Source: Lachnospiraceae bacterium UBA7225 (lineage in GTDB: Bacteria; Bacillota; Clostridia; Lachnospirales; Lachnospiraceae). From it: a stretch of DNA of 33,759 bases. The first letter of the stretch is position 1. Each line of letters starts with the position of its first letter. Under the pieces are notes generated by a model that made no database searches, was not told the origin of the DNA, and saw only the letters and a program-made list of their open reading frames with translations. Positions 32,609 to 33,759 of this stretch are shown one piece after another. Where the stretch lies: positions 1-33,759 of the forward strand of contig DKTR01000084.1 of assembly GCA_002473385.1 (NCBI GenBank). Reading direction: 5' to 3'. The position numbers and the translations under genes are program-made.

Positions 32609-33614
32609 GTTCCCTCCAATCGAGGATAACTCCCATAGCCTGTGTACGATCCTTCAGCAGCATCCTGTACATTTCCGGCGCGTCCTTATAGGATGCTCTG
32701 TGAGTTATCATGCCCGACATATCAATCTGCCTGTTATAAATCATTTTAAAAAATACCTCACTGTTCCTCTGGCAGGTCCAGGGATTATCATAGCTGGGCA
32801 CCGGTGCCTGGGATGAGGTATGCGCGCCGATAATGTTGACACTTATGGCATTGCAGCAGTCATGAAAATCTATCAGCGTTTTCTTTTTCGGTGAACTCAG
32901 CATACAAAGCTTGCCCTGCTGATGCAGTACCTGGAACTCCTCCGGAATCACATCCGCATTTCCTGTAGTCTCGATCACAATGTCCGCCATATCACCTTTT
33001 GTAACTCTTCGCACGACCTCTGCCGGGTCCTCTTTGGCAGAACAGATGGGGATCACAGCCGGAGATTTCGGCAGGATATCCAGTCTCTTCTCACTTCTGT
33101 TCACAACAAAAATCTCAGTACAGCCGCCTGCCAGAAGAAGTCTTACCGCAAGCTGTCCCACAATGCCTGCACCATATACAACGACACGGTTTCCCATCTC
33201 TATAACGGTTCTGCGCAAGCCATTGATCGTTGTTTCTGCCAGTGCAAAGAAAGAAGCATATTCCGGCTCAATCTCGTAATTGATCATCCGAAGCTCCTCC
33301 ACTCTGGCAGTGACATACTGCGCGTGTCCGCTGAAGCTGGCAACCCGCTGTCCGATCAGCTCGCGTGAAACGCCCTCTCCTGTCTCTTCAATCACACCGA
33401 TATTTGAATACCCGCTTTCCATGGGATAATGAATATAGGTAGACCACTTGGAGTTTTCCGGGCATTCCCCCTTTAAAAATGTAAGCTCTGTTCCTGTGCT
33501 GATCAGTGACTGCTCCGTTCTGATCAGTACCTCACCTGCTGCCGGCTTCGGGCACTCCCTATCCTGCAATTCAACCTGTGATGGTCCGGTAAAAATGACT
33601 GTGCTGTTCTTCAT
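32601..33614 (-). CDS. MDR-superfamily dehydrogenase lacking the catalytic zinc ligands
   Basis: 337 residues. A medium-chain dehydrogenase/reductase with a GroES-like N-terminal domain and a Rossmann domain (VVVYGAGIVGQLAVRLL, GxGxxG at 148-153). The usual catalytic zinc ligands are not visible: the position of the CGTDxH motif reads LISTGTELTF and the GHE region reads ESGYSNIG. The LISTGTE block resembles the BchC-like branch of the family. It probably oxidises or reduces a sugar or sugar alcohol with NAD(P), but the substrate is unknown. It is the first gene of the operon, start ATG with GGAGGGAA upstream, and its end overlaps the rhamnosidase gene by 8 nt. Confidence 0.86.
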   Translation of the reverse strand: MKNSTVIFTGPSQVELQDRECPKPAAGEVLIRTEQSLISTGTELTFLKGECPENSKWSTYIHYPMESGYSNIGVIEETGEGVSRELIGQRVASFSGHAQYVTARVEELRMINYEIEPEYASFFALAETTINGLRRTVIEMGNRVVVYGAGIVGQLAVRLLLAGGCTEIFVVNRSEKRLDILPKSPAVIPICSAKEDPAEVVRRVTKGDMADIVIETTGNADVIPEEFQVLHQQGKLCMLSSPKKKTLIDFHDCCNAISVNIIGAHTSSQAPVPSYDNPWTCQRNSEVFFKMIYNRQIDMSGMITHRASYKDAPEMYRMLLKDRTQAMGVILDWREHE

Positions 33615-33759
33615 TGTTCTTTCCCTCCTGAAAAATAGTTAGATCATTGTAGATATTATATAAATTATCCTCATAATGCACAATAGGCTGCGCATTTTTG
33701 ATATTATTATCATATATAAAAGCACTTCAAAATAACTTCTCACTATTTTTACTAGTTTT
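33615..33759 (-). promoter_or_regulatory. Promoter region of the dehydrogenase-rhamnosidase operon
   Basis: Minus-strand TTGTGC (33683-33678), 17-nt spacer, TATAAT (33660-33655), giving a perfect -10 with a weak -35. A second possible -10 (TATGAT, 33714-33709) lies 23 nt after the motif GTAAAAATAGTGAGA (33752-33738), a spacing close to that at the binding-protein promoter. The window ends here, so further upstream sites are not visible. The gap is strongly AT-rich. Confidence 0.55.
33738..33752 (-). promoter_or_regulatory. Candidate response-regulator site upstream of the dehydrogenase gene
   Basis: Minus-strand GTAAAAATAGTGAGA, sharing 12 of 15 positions with the motif upstream of the binding-protein gene (23960-23974). 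Presence in front of both operons of the locus suggests control by the operon's own AraC-type regulator. This is inference from two sites only. Confidence 0.4.

Noticed and set aside
33678..33700. Inverted motif TGCGCA...TGTGCA in the operon leader as an operator
   Set aside because: Arms are short and imperfect; not distinguishable from chance.

Overview
All protein genes in this window lie on the minus strand. Gene content points to a low-GC Gram-positive of the Clostridia, most likely Lachnospiraceae: an mraZ-led division cluster without ftsA, a choline-binding-type cell-wall amidase, a small Spo0E-like protein, and sugar ABC transporter genes controlled by a YesM/YesN-type two-component system. 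I see no rRNA, tRNA, CRISPR array, insertion sequence or phage gene.

Housekeeping block, read in transcription order (right to left, about 19.4 kb to 1): ychF, lgt and a 51-residue Spo0E-like gene, closed by a terminator. Next comes the division and cell-wall cluster: mraZ, rsmH, ftsL, two class B penicillin-binding proteins, mraY, murD, ftsW, murA, ftsQ/divIB and ftsZ. mraZ has a well-formed sigma-A promoter followed by GTGG repeats at 10-bp spacing, the expected MraZ autoregulatory operator. ftsZ has its own promoter and terminator. murG, murC, murE, murF and ftsA are absent from the cluster. Beyond ftsZ lie an N-acetylmuramoyl-L-alanine amidase, a sugar nucleotidyltransferase, galE and the first 41 codons of uvrC.

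Accessory block (about 19.6 to 33.7 kb): two consecutive transcription units for glycoside use. The upstream unit is tightly coupled: an MDR dehydrogenase lacking the usual zinc ligands, a cytoplasmic GH78-type alpha-L-rhamnosidase, an IlvD/Edd dehydratase, an amidohydrolase, a sensor kinase and an AraC-type response regulator, then a strong terminator. The second unit encodes a sugar-binding protein, two MalF/MalG-type permeases and a Gfo/Idh/MocA oxidoreductase, then a terminator. No transport ATPase is present, so a shared MsmX-type ATPase encoded elsewhere is inferred.

Working model (inference): a rhamnoside-type glycoside is imported and cleaved inside the cell, and the released sugar is processed by an oxidation, lactone hydrolysis and dehydration route analogous to the non-phosphorylative L-rhamnose pathway. 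The operon's own two-component system would sense the substrate. A 15-bp motif shared by the two unit promoters could be the regulator site. The other unusual features are a palindromic hairpin between the Shine-Dalgarno and start codon of the binding-protein gene, a terminator whose 3' arm carries the Shine-Dalgarno of the next PBP gene, and a perfect 15-bp inverted repeat inside the kinase gene.
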